Of a stretch of DNA of 64,000 bases, positions 21,005 through 28,898 are shown piece after piece (the first letter of the stretch is position 1; every line of letters starts with the position of its first letter). Location of the stretch: contig NZ_CP046455.1 in assembly GCF_009734425.1 (NCBI RefSeq), positions 1 to 64,000 of the forward strand, read 5' to 3'. Under the pieces are notes generated by a model. That model saw only the letters and a program-made list of their open reading frames with translations, had not been told where the DNA came from and searched no databases. Source of the stretch: Corynebacterium occultum (GTDB lineage Bacteria > Actinomycetota > Actinomycetes > Mycobacteriales > Mycobacteriaceae). A program made the position numbers and the translations under genes.

Positions 21005-21676
21005 ATGCCCGAAATTCCCAACTCTGAGCAGCTGAACCCCACGACCCGCGCCGATCTGAAAAATGTCATTTTCCTCAAAAATGAGATCAGTTCCCCACTC
21101 ATTGAGGTCGGTGACTACACCTACTACGACAATGAGGGAACCAGGCCACCCTTCGAGCAGGCGAACGTCAAATACCTCTATGGGCCACAGAAGTTACGCA
21201 TCGGCCGTTTCAGCAGCATCGGTCCGGGAAGCACATTTCTCATGCCGGGGGGCAACCATCCCATGGTCGGACCCTCGACCTACCCCTTCACCATGTTCGG
21301 CGGTACGTGGGCGGAGAACACCCTCGAAGAATTCCGGGAGATCGAGCAGCCCGGTGACACCATCATCGGCAATGATGTGTGGATCGGGAGGGAGGCCACC
21401 ATCCTGGCGGGAATCACCATCGGGGATGGTGCGGTGATCGGAGCCCACAGTGTGGTCACCAAGAATGTCGCACCCTATGAGATCGTCGCAGGTAACCCCG
21501 CCGCGCATATCCGCACCCGATTCAACCAGGAAGACATTCAAAGGTTACTTGATGCCAGCTGGTGGGAATGGCCGGTGGAGAAGATCAGCGAGCATGCCGC
21601 CGTGATCATAGCGGGCACCCCGGAAGAGATCGAAGAACTTGCCCTGGGGGCTGAACTCCCTCAGGGACGCCCGTAG
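21005..21676 (+). CDS. CatB/Vat-type hexapeptide O-acetyltransferase
   Basis: A 223-residue left-handed beta-helix acetyltransferase of the CatB-related xenobiotic family. The start, MPEIPNSEQLNPTTRADLKN, follows GGAGAG by a few bases. The hexapeptide repeats run from about residue 55 to 170 (LRIGRFSSIGPGSTFLM, IIGNDVWIGREATIL). The catalytic-His loop is GGNHPMVGPSTYPF, as in Vat streptogramin acetyltransferases, and it ends AGNPAAHIRTRF. Members acetylate antibiotics or other hydroxyl-bearing compounds; the substrate here is unknown. Its last 16 bases overlap the convergent lipoprotein gene. Confidence 0.85.
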   Translation: MPEIPNSEQLNPTTRADLKNVIFLKNEISSPLIEVGDYTYYDNEGTRPPFEQANVKYLYGPQKLRIGRFSSIGPGSTFLMPGGNHPMVGPSTYPFTMFGGTWAENTLEEFREIEQPGDTIIGNDVWIGREATILAGITIGDGAVIGAHSVVTKNVAPYEIVAGNPAAHIRTRFNQEDIQRLLDASWWEWPVEKISEHAAVIIAGTPEEIEELALGAELPQGRP

Positions 21677-22722
21677 AGTTCGTACATCGTCGTACAGACC
21701 AGACGGTCAATGACCTCTCTGTTGGCACAGGCGGTCCAGAGTTCCCGCTCATAATCATTGGCGAAACCAGCTGGATTCGGATGCACGACCCGGGTCGGCG
21801 GCGGGGCCGTCACAGTCGTCGTCCCCGTTGCGACAGGGGGTTGGGTGGGTTTCGGCTTGGGAGTGGTGGCAGTGACACAGTCTGAAGGATCCGCCACCTG
21901 CTCCCCGGTGCCGGCACAACGGTAGGGCAGCTCCGGATCAGGCTCCCCACCCTGATCAGCACAGGCCGCTACGACGCGGCGCACCCCATCACTGAATAGT
22001 GCTTGGCCTTCAGCATCACAGGACCCCACCACAGTGGGTGCAACCGCACCGCTGACACCTGTACCAGAGCTGGCACCGCCCCCACCTTGGACCGGGGTGT
22101 CGCCAGCTGGCTGCTGAGCGGGTTCCTCAGGAAGAGCGGCCCCACTGGATTCTCCCGCTCCGGGCAGGGCGATGCGATAACCCTCGAAGAGCAGGGCCTG
22201 AGATTCTGCCGGCACAGCGAAGTTATCGGCGAAACGGGCCTCGGAGTTCTCATCCAGGCCGGTCAGCAGATACGCAAAGTCGGCATTGGCCGGATTATCG
22301 GCACAGGGCTGGTCATAGGAGGCCGGTTGCACCTCCCCAGCCTGGTCGATCGCCTCGGGGCTGGTGAAGATATGTGCTTTGCCATCAGCGGTGAGCCCGG
22401 AGCGCGCCTCGGAGTAAATGGTGATCACCCAGGTGTCCTGGGCCGGGGGTTCGGCATCGGGTTTGAGGCCGAATTCGCACTTTTCGGAGACCTGGATGTC
22501 GGTGATCCGGAATTCCACATCGCAGGGCTGGTCGACCGGGCAGCGTGCCGGTGCCCACTCCCCGAGGGGGAGGGTTACCGCGGTGCCCGTGCCCCCGGCG
22601 TCGTCAAGCGTTGCCGTGGAAGTGGATTCAGCACCATTCAAGGGGTCCTCGGGGGACTGGGTTGTGGCGCAGCCACCCAGGAGCAGACTGGCCCCAAGCA
22701 ACGCGGGGATCCGTCTTCTCAT
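21661..22722 (-). CDS. Secreted lipoprotein of unknown function
   Basis: A 353-residue lipoprotein. ATG 22722 gives a signal peptide MRRRIPALLGASLLLGGCA with lipobox LLGGC, so Cys18 is the lipidation site. The mature part is acidic with low-complexity Ala/Gly/Pro/Thr stretches (GTTTVTAPPPTRVV). It contains paired Cys residues, e.g. CPVDQPCDVEF and CDAEGQALF, suggesting disulfides outside the cell. An in-frame extension upstream lacks signal features. No domain is recognised. It ends inside the acetyltransferase gene (convergent). Confidence 0.78.
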   Translation of the reverse strand: MRRRIPALLGASLLLGGCATTQSPEDPLNGAESTSTATLDDAGGTGTAVTLPLGEWAPARCPVDQPCDVEFRITDIQVSEKCEFGLKPDAEPPAQDTWVITIYSEARSGLTADGKAHIFTSPEAIDQAGEVQPASYDQPCADNPANADFAYLLTGLDENSEARFADNFAVPAESQALLFEGYRIALPGAGESSGAALPEEPAQQPAGDTPVQGGGGASSGTGVSGAVAPTVVGSCDAEGQALFSDGVRRVVAACADQGGEPDPELPYRCAGTGEQVADPSDCVTATTPKPKPTQPPVATGTTTVTAPPPTRVVHPNPAGFANDYERELWTACANREVIDRLVCTTMYELYGRP

Positions 22723-22946
22723 GCGGACTGGTCCTTTCCAGGTGGGCCCCGCAGCTTTCAGACGTGTTCTGGCTAAAAGCTTCGGGAGGTTCATCGGAGA
22801 CCTCAGATGGCGGAGCAGGTAACGCTTGGGGTCAGGGAACCGATGTCTCTTCTCAATAAAGTTACCTTCTCCTTCAGCGCCAGGTTTGTCACCCGCTCCC
22901 AAGGGTGAGTTTCAGGGGTGGAGGGGTGATCTAGAGTGGGGGCACC

Positions 22947-23960
22947 ATGTCTCAGCAACCTGCCCATGATCCGGTGAAGATCCTGCGTTTCACCACCCAA
23001 GGAATCGTGCCCAACAGTCGGGTGCAGCTGTGGGAAGGACACAATGCACGTGCCCTGATTCCCCTGGACATCCGAACCCTGGATCAACGTCCGATGCAGG
23101 CAGCCGAAACCAATCTGCACCTGCCCTCGGTCCGGATGGCCACCGTTTTCGGTTCCTCACAGATCGTGGAACGCACCGAGTCCTTCATCAGTCAGAACCC
23201 CTCCGGGGTGATCGCCATCTTCTTCGCCACGGAGGGAGAAGCTTTTTTCTACCACCGGGGTGGGCATATCTCCATCAAACCGGGGCAGGCCGTGGTCTAT
23301 GACGCAGACCGTCCTTTCCTCCGTGGCTTCAACCACGGTTTCCGCGAACTGGTGTTGACCATCCCGAGGGAGCGCTACCTGGAGATGGTGGGGCCCGAGG
23401 CCCCCGAGCTGCCCGTCGTCTTTGATTTCGGCCCCAGCGGGAGACAGGGGGAGCAGGCTCTGGCACGCCTGGTCCACACCACCTTGGAAAGCATTTCAGC
23501 AGGTAAAACACGGCATCCCGATCCCTCTGAGAATGGCACGGTGCCGCTTCTGGGAGTGGAGAACGAGACCTTGGAACTGATACGGCTGGTGCTCGGTGGT
23601 GCCGCCGGCAGTGAAGGCGGGTTGATCACCGCCGCCCGTCACCACATTGAATTCAACCTCAATGACAAGAATCTCAACCCGGCCCAGGTGGCCGCGGCCA
23701 TCGGGGTGAGTGAAAGACAGTTGAGCCGACTATTCGCGGAGGCCGGAACCACGGTGGGGCGCTACCTGCTGCAGAAACGATTGGAATTGGCGCACCAGGC
23801 GCTGATCTCCCCCGAACAGGCCGGACTCAGTGTGGGGGAGATCGGCAAGCGTTTCGGCTTCGCCTCTCCCAGCCATTTTGGCCGCACCTTCCGGGAAAAC
23901 TACGGGATGACCCCGCTGCAGTGCCGGAAGGAAGCCCAGCGCAGCCAGCTGGGTGGTTGA
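22947..23960 (+). CDS. AraC-family regulator
   Basis: A 337-residue regulator beginning MSQQPAHDPVKILRFTTQG. The N-terminal AraC-binding-like domain includes GEAFFYHRGGHISIKPGQAVV, and the C-terminal AraC HTH pair reads NPAQVAAAIGVSERQLSRLF and GFASPSHFGRTFRENYGMTP. A TAGAGT -10-like box lies 10 bases before the ATG, so a very short leader or leaderless mRNA is possible. The next gene downstream (287 bases) is a phenol-hydroxylase-type monooxygenase, the likely target. Confidence 0.85.
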   Translation: MSQQPAHDPVKILRFTTQGIVPNSRVQLWEGHNARALIPLDIRTLDQRPMQAAETNLHLPSVRMATVFGSSQIVERTESFISQNPSGVIAIFFATEGEAFFYHRGGHISIKPGQAVVYDADRPFLRGFNHGFRELVLTIPRERYLEMVGPEAPELPVVFDFGPSGRQGEQALARLVHTTLESISAGKTRHPDPSENGTVPLLGVENETLELIRLVLGGAAGSEGGLITAARHHIEFNLNDKNLNPAQVAAAIGVSERQLSRLFAEAGTTVGRYLLQKRLELAHQALISPEQAGLSVGEIGKRFGFASPSHFGRTFRENYGMTPLQCRKEAQRSQLGG

Positions 23961-24247
23961 TACCGGTCCGCCGCCCGCCAAGGGGAGACAGGCGGTCGTC
24001 GCAGTGCGGGAAATGGGGGACTGTCCGGCCGTTTCAGAACAAAATAGGGCCCGATTTATCCCCACAGGGACAGGTTCTGGTCTCATTCGGACCAAAATGT
24101 GATCCGACCCTCATTCTCGTTGTGGGCTTCGATACATTCATGTCAACGCCGAACGGGACGCCAACCGGAACCGGCCACAACTCTTAGAAATCATTCGCTG
24201 ACCAGCGGAAAAGTTCCGCCGGTCAGTGCAGCTCAAGGGAGAATGAC

Positions 24248-26107
24248 ATGCCTGTTTTCAATGATGGAATCGCCGCCACCGAAGCCCCGGAGGACAACGG
24301 GGTCGTCAGCACCGATGTGCTGATCGTGGGTTCCGGTCCCGCCGGCGCCTCGGCCGCACTCTTCCTCTCGAACCATGGTGTGGGCAACATCATGATCACC
24401 AAGTACCGCTGGACCGCGAACACCCCGCGGGCACACATCACCAACCAGCGCACCATGGAGATCCTGCGCGACGCCGGGATCGAGGAGCAGGTGCTGGCCG
24501 AGGCCACCCCGCATGACATCATGGGCGACACCGTCTACTGCGAGTCCCTGGCCGGTGAGGAAATCGGCCGTCGCCCCACCTGGGGTTTCCGCCCGGATCG
24601 TCGCGCGGACTATGAACTGGCCTCCCCTTCCATGCCCTGCGATATCCCGCAGACCCTGTTGGAGCCGATCATGGTGGAAAACGCCACCAAGCGCGGCACC
24701 CAGACCCAGTTCTCCACCGAATACCTCTCCCACACCCAGGATGAGGAAGGCGTGAGCGTTCAGGTCCGCAACCGACTCAGCGGCCATGAGTACACCATCC
24801 GGGCAAAGTATCTGGTGGGCGCGGATGGGGCCCGTTCCCAGATCGCCGAGGATATCGACATCCCCTTCGAAGGCAAGATGGACATCGGCGGTTCGATGAA
24901 CATCACCTTCAAGGCTGATCTGGCACACCTGGTTGCTCACCGCCCCTCCATCCTCTACTGGATCTTCCACCCCGGTTCCAACATCGGTGGCCTGGGCGCA
25001 GGCCTGATTCGCTGCGTGAAGCCCTGGAACGAATGGCTGGTCTGCTGGGGCTTCGACATCAACGGCCCCGAGCCGGTCCTTGATGACGAGGAAGCCAAGT
25101 CGATCGTCCGCAACCTGGTCGGCATCCCCGACCTGGAGATGGAGATCACCGGCTACTCCCTCTGGGGCAACAATGAGATGTGGGCGACCCACATGCAGAA
25201 GGGCCGCGTCTTCATTGCCGGCGACGCCGCGCACCGTCACCCGCCGAGCCATGGCCTGGGTTCCAACACCTCCATCCAGGATGCCTACAACCTGAGCTGG
25301 AAGCTGGCCGCGGTGATCAAGGGCCAGGCCGGTGAGGAACTCCTGGAAACCTACTCCACCGAGCGAGCCCCGATCGCGGAGCAGATCGTCAAGCGCGCCA
25401 ACGGTTCCAGCCGGGAATACAAGCCGATCTTCGATGCCCTCGGTGTCACCGACGCCACCACCGATGAGGAGTTCGTGGAGAAGCTGAAGCTGCGCAAGGC
25501 ACCGACCGCGGAGGGTGCGGCCCGCCGCACCGCCCTGCGCAAGGCACTGGATGACAAGGATTTCGAGTTCAACGCCCAGGGCACCGAAATCGGCCAGTTC
25601 TACCAGTCTGAGGCTGTGGTCTGTGATGGTGGTGGCCGCCCCGCACTGAACGAGGATCCCCTGCTGCACCACCAGAAGTCCACCTACCCGGGCCTGCGTC
25701 TGCCCCACGCCTGGATCGGGGACGCCACCGGCAAGCAATCCACCCACGATCTGGCCACCGGCACCGGTTTCACCATCTTCACCGGCATCAACGGTCGCGC
25801 CTGGGCAACAGCCGCCGAACAGGTGGCCAAGGACCTGGGCATCGAGCTCAAGGCCTTCGTCATCGGTGAGGGTGAGGAACACCAGGACCTCTACGGTGAC
25901 TGGCTGCGCCAGCGTGAGGTCAACGAGGACGGCGTGATCCTGGTCCGCCCCGACAAGCACATCGGCTGGCGTGCACACAGCCTTGCCGAGGATCCCCAGC
26001 AGGCGCTCCACGCAGTGCTCTCCACGATCCTCAGCCGCGACGAGGCCACCAAGCTCAGCGAAGTGGAGCTCGCAGAACTGAGCCGCATCCCCGTCCCGGT
26101 GCAATAA
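24248..26107 (+). CDS. FAD-dependent aromatic hydroxylase (phenol 2-monooxygenase type)
   Basis: A 619-residue single-component flavin hydroxylase of the TfdB/phenol hydroxylase family; it adds a hydroxyl to a phenol using NAD(P)H. ATG 24248 follows GGGAGA by 8 bases. The FAD site IVGSGPAGASAALFL is near residue 25, and RAHITNQRTMEILRD is the family signature. The DG/GD motif GDAAHRHPPSHGLGSNTSIQ lies near residue 325, followed by a thioredoxin-like C-terminal domain. It is a clear paralogue of the enzyme at 41.7-43.5 kb. Its AraC neighbour probably controls it. The substrate is not determined. Confidence 0.87.
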   Translation: MPVFNDGIAATEAPEDNGVVSTDVLIVGSGPAGASAALFLSNHGVGNIMITKYRWTANTPRAHITNQRTMEILRDAGIEEQVLAEATPHDIMGDTVYCESLAGEEIGRRPTWGFRPDRRADYELASPSMPCDIPQTLLEPIMVENATKRGTQTQFSTEYLSHTQDEEGVSVQVRNRLSGHEYTIRAKYLVGADGARSQIAEDIDIPFEGKMDIGGSMNITFKADLAHLVAHRPSILYWIFHPGSNIGGLGAGLIRCVKPWNEWLVCWGFDINGPEPVLDDEEAKSIVRNLVGIPDLEMEITGYSLWGNNEMWATHMQKGRVFIAGDAAHRHPPSHGLGSNTSIQDAYNLSWKLAAVIKGQAGEELLETYSTERAPIAEQIVKRANGSSREYKPIFDALGVTDATTDEEFVEKLKLRKAPTAEGAARRTALRKALDDKDFEFNAQGTEIGQFYQSEAVVCDGGGRPALNEDPLLHHQKSTYPGLRLPHAWIGDATGKQSTHDLATGTGFTIFTGINGRAWATAAEQVAKDLGIELKAFVIGEGEEHQDLYGDWLRQREVNEDGVILVRPDKHIGWRAHSLAEDPQQALHAVLSTILSRDEATKLSEVELAELSRIPVPVQ

Positions 26108-26137
26108 CCCCCGGCGCTTATCGACGTCCCAGACACA

Positions 26138-26178
26138 GCAGCACCCCCAGGAAGAAAAATCCTTCCTGGGGGTGCTGC
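26138..26178. terminator. Bidirectional terminator
   Basis: GCAGCACCCCCAGGAAG pairs with CTTCCTGGGGGTGCTGC around a 7-base A/T loop, between two convergent genes. Likely shared terminator. Confidence 0.8.
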
Positions 26179-26196
26179 CCGTTTGAGCGAAGTGTC

Positions 26197-27165
26197 TTAG
26201 TTCTTCGGGCCCGGCTTGGGCCGGGGGGTGCTCTTCTTGTTGGCTTCAGCCTGAACCTTCTTGGTGGTCTCATCGACCTCTTCGGCGGCTTCCTCATCAG
26301 TGATGGTGTCCGCCGCCTCAGCGTCAGCCTTGGCCTGTGCCTCAGCCTCTGCCTTTTCTTCCTTGGTGGGCTCAGCTTCCTCGGTTGCCGCAGCCTTGGT
26401 GTCCGCAGCGTCCTCTGCTACGTCGGGCTCTTCGGCAGCCTCGGTGTCCTCGACATCCTCGTCGCGACGGTGCTTGGCCAGCTGGTCATCCAGGGAAGCC
26501 AGCAGCTCCTCCTCGGACATCAGCTTGCCGGTGGCCGGAGTCTCACCTTCCGGGGTTTCGGTGGAGTAGACCAGGGTGGATTCCGGCTCCTGCGCTTCCT
26601 GCGTCGACTGCTCCGCTGCCTGATCCTGGTTGTTGTTGAGGACGTACTCCCGGACCTCCGGAACCTGGGTGCCCGGGGTCTCCTTGCCCTTGCGCAGGTA
26701 CCAGAAGGCGGCACCGCCGAGCGCGGTCAGGATCAGGGCGAAGAGGGCGAAGATGCTGAACTTGTTGCCTCGGCGGGCCTTCTTGCCCTGGGCCTTGGCC
26801 TTGATGTGGGCGGCACGCTGATCAGCCTTCTTCTGTGCCTTCTTGCCCACCTTGGTGGCCTTCTTCACGCCAGCGGCGCGGGACTTGCGGGCGTCGGAGC
26901 TGAGCTCCTGGCCGCGGTCCTGGGCGTCGGCAAGCGCCTTCTCCAGGCGGGCGCGGGCGGCCTTGGTCACCTGGCCGGCTTCCCGCCGTGATTCCTCGAG
27001 CAGCTCACCGCTGCGCTCCTTGAGGCCCTCGACTCCGCCGAGTGACTCAGCTGCGGTGGAGAGGCGGTCGTAGGTCTCCAGTGCCTTCTCATCGCGGTAC
27101 TTCTTGAACTGGTCATAGGCGGTCTGGGCGGCGGACAGGGCGACCTGCAGCGTGCTGATGTTCAT
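26197..27165 (-). CDS. Single-pass membrane protein with coiled-coil and acidic tail
   Basis: A 322-residue protein with no family I can name. ATG 27165 gives MNISTLQVALSAAQTAYDQF. Residues 1-130 are helical and strongly basic near 115-133 (repeated KK/AKA). A single membrane helix, FSIFALFALILTALGGAAFW, spans about 136-156. The C-terminal 160 residues are Ala/Glu/Thr-rich, low-complexity and acidic, probably disordered. The basic cytoplasmic half suggests interaction with DNA, membrane lipid or another anionic partner; this is inference. It lies alone, convergent with the hydroxylase and divergent from the MetF-like gene. Confidence 0.8.
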   Translation of the reverse strand: MNISTLQVALSAAQTAYDQFKKYRDEKALETYDRLSTAAESLGGVEGLKERSGELLEESRREAGQVTKAARARLEKALADAQDRGQELSSDARKSRAAGVKKATKVGKKAQKKADQRAAHIKAKAQGKKARRGNKFSIFALFALILTALGGAAFWYLRKGKETPGTQVPEVREYVLNNNQDQAAEQSTQEAQEPESTLVYSTETPEGETPATGKLMSEEELLASLDDQLAKHRRDEDVEDTEAAEEPDVAEDAADTKAAATEEAEPTKEEKAEAEAQAKADAEAADTITDEEAAEEVDETTKKVQAEANKKSTPRPKPGPKN

Positions 27166-27476
27166 GACTCTCCCTCAGGGTGTCGGTGAATCTGAAATGT
27201 TCTTCGTGCCCTCCAGATTAGCCATCCCAGCTGAATCCTGACCGGATATTGCTTGTGAATTGCCGGGAAGCTCTGGTGGGAGGCCACAGGTTACCGGCGG
27301 AGCAGCGGCATCTGGGCGGAATCTGGGGGAGGGGTGACGCCGGAATAAAGTGAAGAAAAACTCGCACCGGGATTTGCAAGATTCACTTTTCAGGCTGGAC
27401 AGCTTGGTTCATTTCAGGTGGCGATCTGAGTCTTTGTCACCCTCTGCCCCGGAATTATATTCACGTTTTAAAAGTG

Positions 27477-27504
27477 TTGAAACCGCAGCTCAGCGGGTTA
27501 ATAA
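27477..27504 (+). promoter_or_regulatory. Promoter of the MetF-like gene
   Basis: TTGAAA (27477-27482) is followed 16 bases later by TAATAA (27499-27504), a near-consensus housekeeping promoter, about 166 bases upstream of the start codon. It predicts a 5' leader of about 160 bases, which I could not match to a known riboswitch. Confidence 0.55.
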
Positions 27505-27670
27505 TTTGATACTATTTTTAAATTTCCTTGCGGTGTCGGGGTCCTGGGTTGCTACATTCAATCTCAATCCACTGCGGCACAGGAAGCCTCCTCAACGCCC
27601 TTGCAGTCCCTTGCCCCGGAATCCCGGGAAGCAAGCAGAAGACGCGAGAAGAAACCTTGAGGAGGCACCC

Positions 27671-28765
27671 ATGAGCAGCCATGCCGATATGCTGAATGCC
27701 AATGCACACCAGAGGCGGCACAGCATGCTGAGCGGCGAAAAGCATCGCTTCACCCGCACCACCCGTGTCTCCGCCTCCGCCCCGCTGGATGATGACATCT
27801 TCAGCGGCATCGACAGCGAGAAATCCACCCCGGCACTCGACCCCACCGACCTGCTGGGCTGGGCACCCGGTGCCCGGCACCGCACCTCACTCTCCTTCGA
27901 GGTCATGCCCCCGCGTCATGACACCGATGAAACCAAGATCGAGAACCTGCTGGCCACCCTGGAGTCCTATGGCCCAGACTACCTGGCCGTCACCAGCTCC
28001 CTGCGTTCGGGCTGGCTGGAAGGCACCTCCAACTTCATCGCACAGATCGACCAGAACACCCGGATGCGCCCCCTGGCGCACCTGACCTGCACCGCAGGTC
28101 CCACCGAGGAACTGATCGGCTGGATCAACCGGCTGGTCGACTCCGGGGTCCGGGGATTCCTGGCCCTCCGGGGTGATTATCCGGAGGGTCAGACCGGGCC
28201 CGATCTCGGTCACCTGCCCTATGCCACTGACCTGATCCGCCTGATCCGCGACGTGGAGAAGCGCCAGGCAGCCCGCTTCGGGGCCGGCCGCCTGGCGGTG
28301 GGAGTGGCGGCATACCCCTCGGGGCATGCCGAATCCCAGAGCCATGATGAAGACATTGATGTGTTGTTGGCCAAGCAGCGTTGTGGCGCCGACTTCGCCA
28401 TCACCCAGCTCTTCTTCGACGCCGAGGACTTCATCCGCTTCCGTGAGCGGGCCCGGTTGGCCGGGGTGAGCATCCCACTCATCCCGGGAATCATCCCGAT
28501 CACGAGTGTGCAGCGGCTGCGCCGAATGGGCGGGCTCTCCGGACTGCAGGTCCCCGAGCGACTGATACGTCGCCTCGAGGCAGCCGATACCCCGGAGGGC
28601 CAGTACGAAATCGGCATGCAGGCAACCGCTGATCTGGCTCGGACGCTGCTTTCCGCAGATACCGAGAGCCTGCATCTCTACACCTTCAACCGACCAGACG
28701 TCACAGTAGAACTGCTCGACAGGATTGGAATCGCGCCGCGCACCAAGCGCCGCCAGCGAAGCTGA
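27671..28765 (+). CDS. metF: Methylenetetrahydrofolate reductase family protein
   Basis: This enzyme reduces 5,10-methylene-THF to 5-methyl-THF, the methyl donor for MetE. ATG 27671 has GGAGG 5 bases upstream; the longer frame before it looks non-coding. The 364-residue product has a diverged MetF barrel: LSFEVMPPRHDTDETKIENL, FLALRGDYPEG, VAAYPSGHAE, and CGADFAITQLFFDAEDFIRF. Residues 1-55 are an extra, polar N-terminal region. It is diverged from classical MetF, so a paralogue is possible, but the metE neighbour 133 bases downstream supports the methionine role. Confidence 0.82.
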   Translation: MSSHADMLNANAHQRRHSMLSGEKHRFTRTTRVSASAPLDDDIFSGIDSEKSTPALDPTDLLGWAPGARHRTSLSFEVMPPRHDTDETKIENLLATLESYGPDYLAVTSSLRSGWLEGTSNFIAQIDQNTRMRPLAHLTCTAGPTEELIGWINRLVDSGVRGFLALRGDYPEGQTGPDLGHLPYATDLIRLIRDVEKRQAARFGAGRLAVGVAAYPSGHAESQSHDEDIDVLLAKQRCGADFAITQLFFDAEDFIRFRERARLAGVSIPLIPGIIPITSVQRLRRMGGLSGLQVPERLIRRLEAADTPEGQYEIGMQATADLARTLLSADTESLHLYTFNRPDVTVELLDRIGIAPRTKRRQRS

Positions 28766-28840
28766 ACCAAGTACCGGGAGCCCCCGCGAAAAGCAGTTCA
28801 CGTCCCACCAAGACACACGTCCTAAACCGACATTTGTCAC

Positions 28841-28858
28841 GGCTGTACTAATACAGCC
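28841..28858. promoter_or_regulatory. Palindrome in the metE upstream region
   Basis: GGCTGTA-CTAA-TACAGCC is a 7-bp perfect inverted repeat 40 bases upstream of metE and overlaps a possible -10 (TACTAAT). It could be a repressor operator or a small hairpin. It does not match the McbR motif. Confidence 0.4.
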
Positions 28859-28898
28859 GGACGGAACCTAAACTTTTGCGAAAGAGGGCACACCTGCC

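Noticed and set aside
27540..27660. Cobalamin or SAM riboswitch upstream of the MetF-like gene
   Set aside because: Fragments such as CAGGAAGCC and GCAGTCCC recall the cobalamin element, but the paired GCCGG/CCGGC stem and the B12 box are missing. No SAM-family core was seen.
28810..28823. McbR site upstream of metE (AAGAC...GTCCT)
   Set aside because: The spacer is 4 rather than 6 bases and the outer bases do not match TAGAC/GTCTA.
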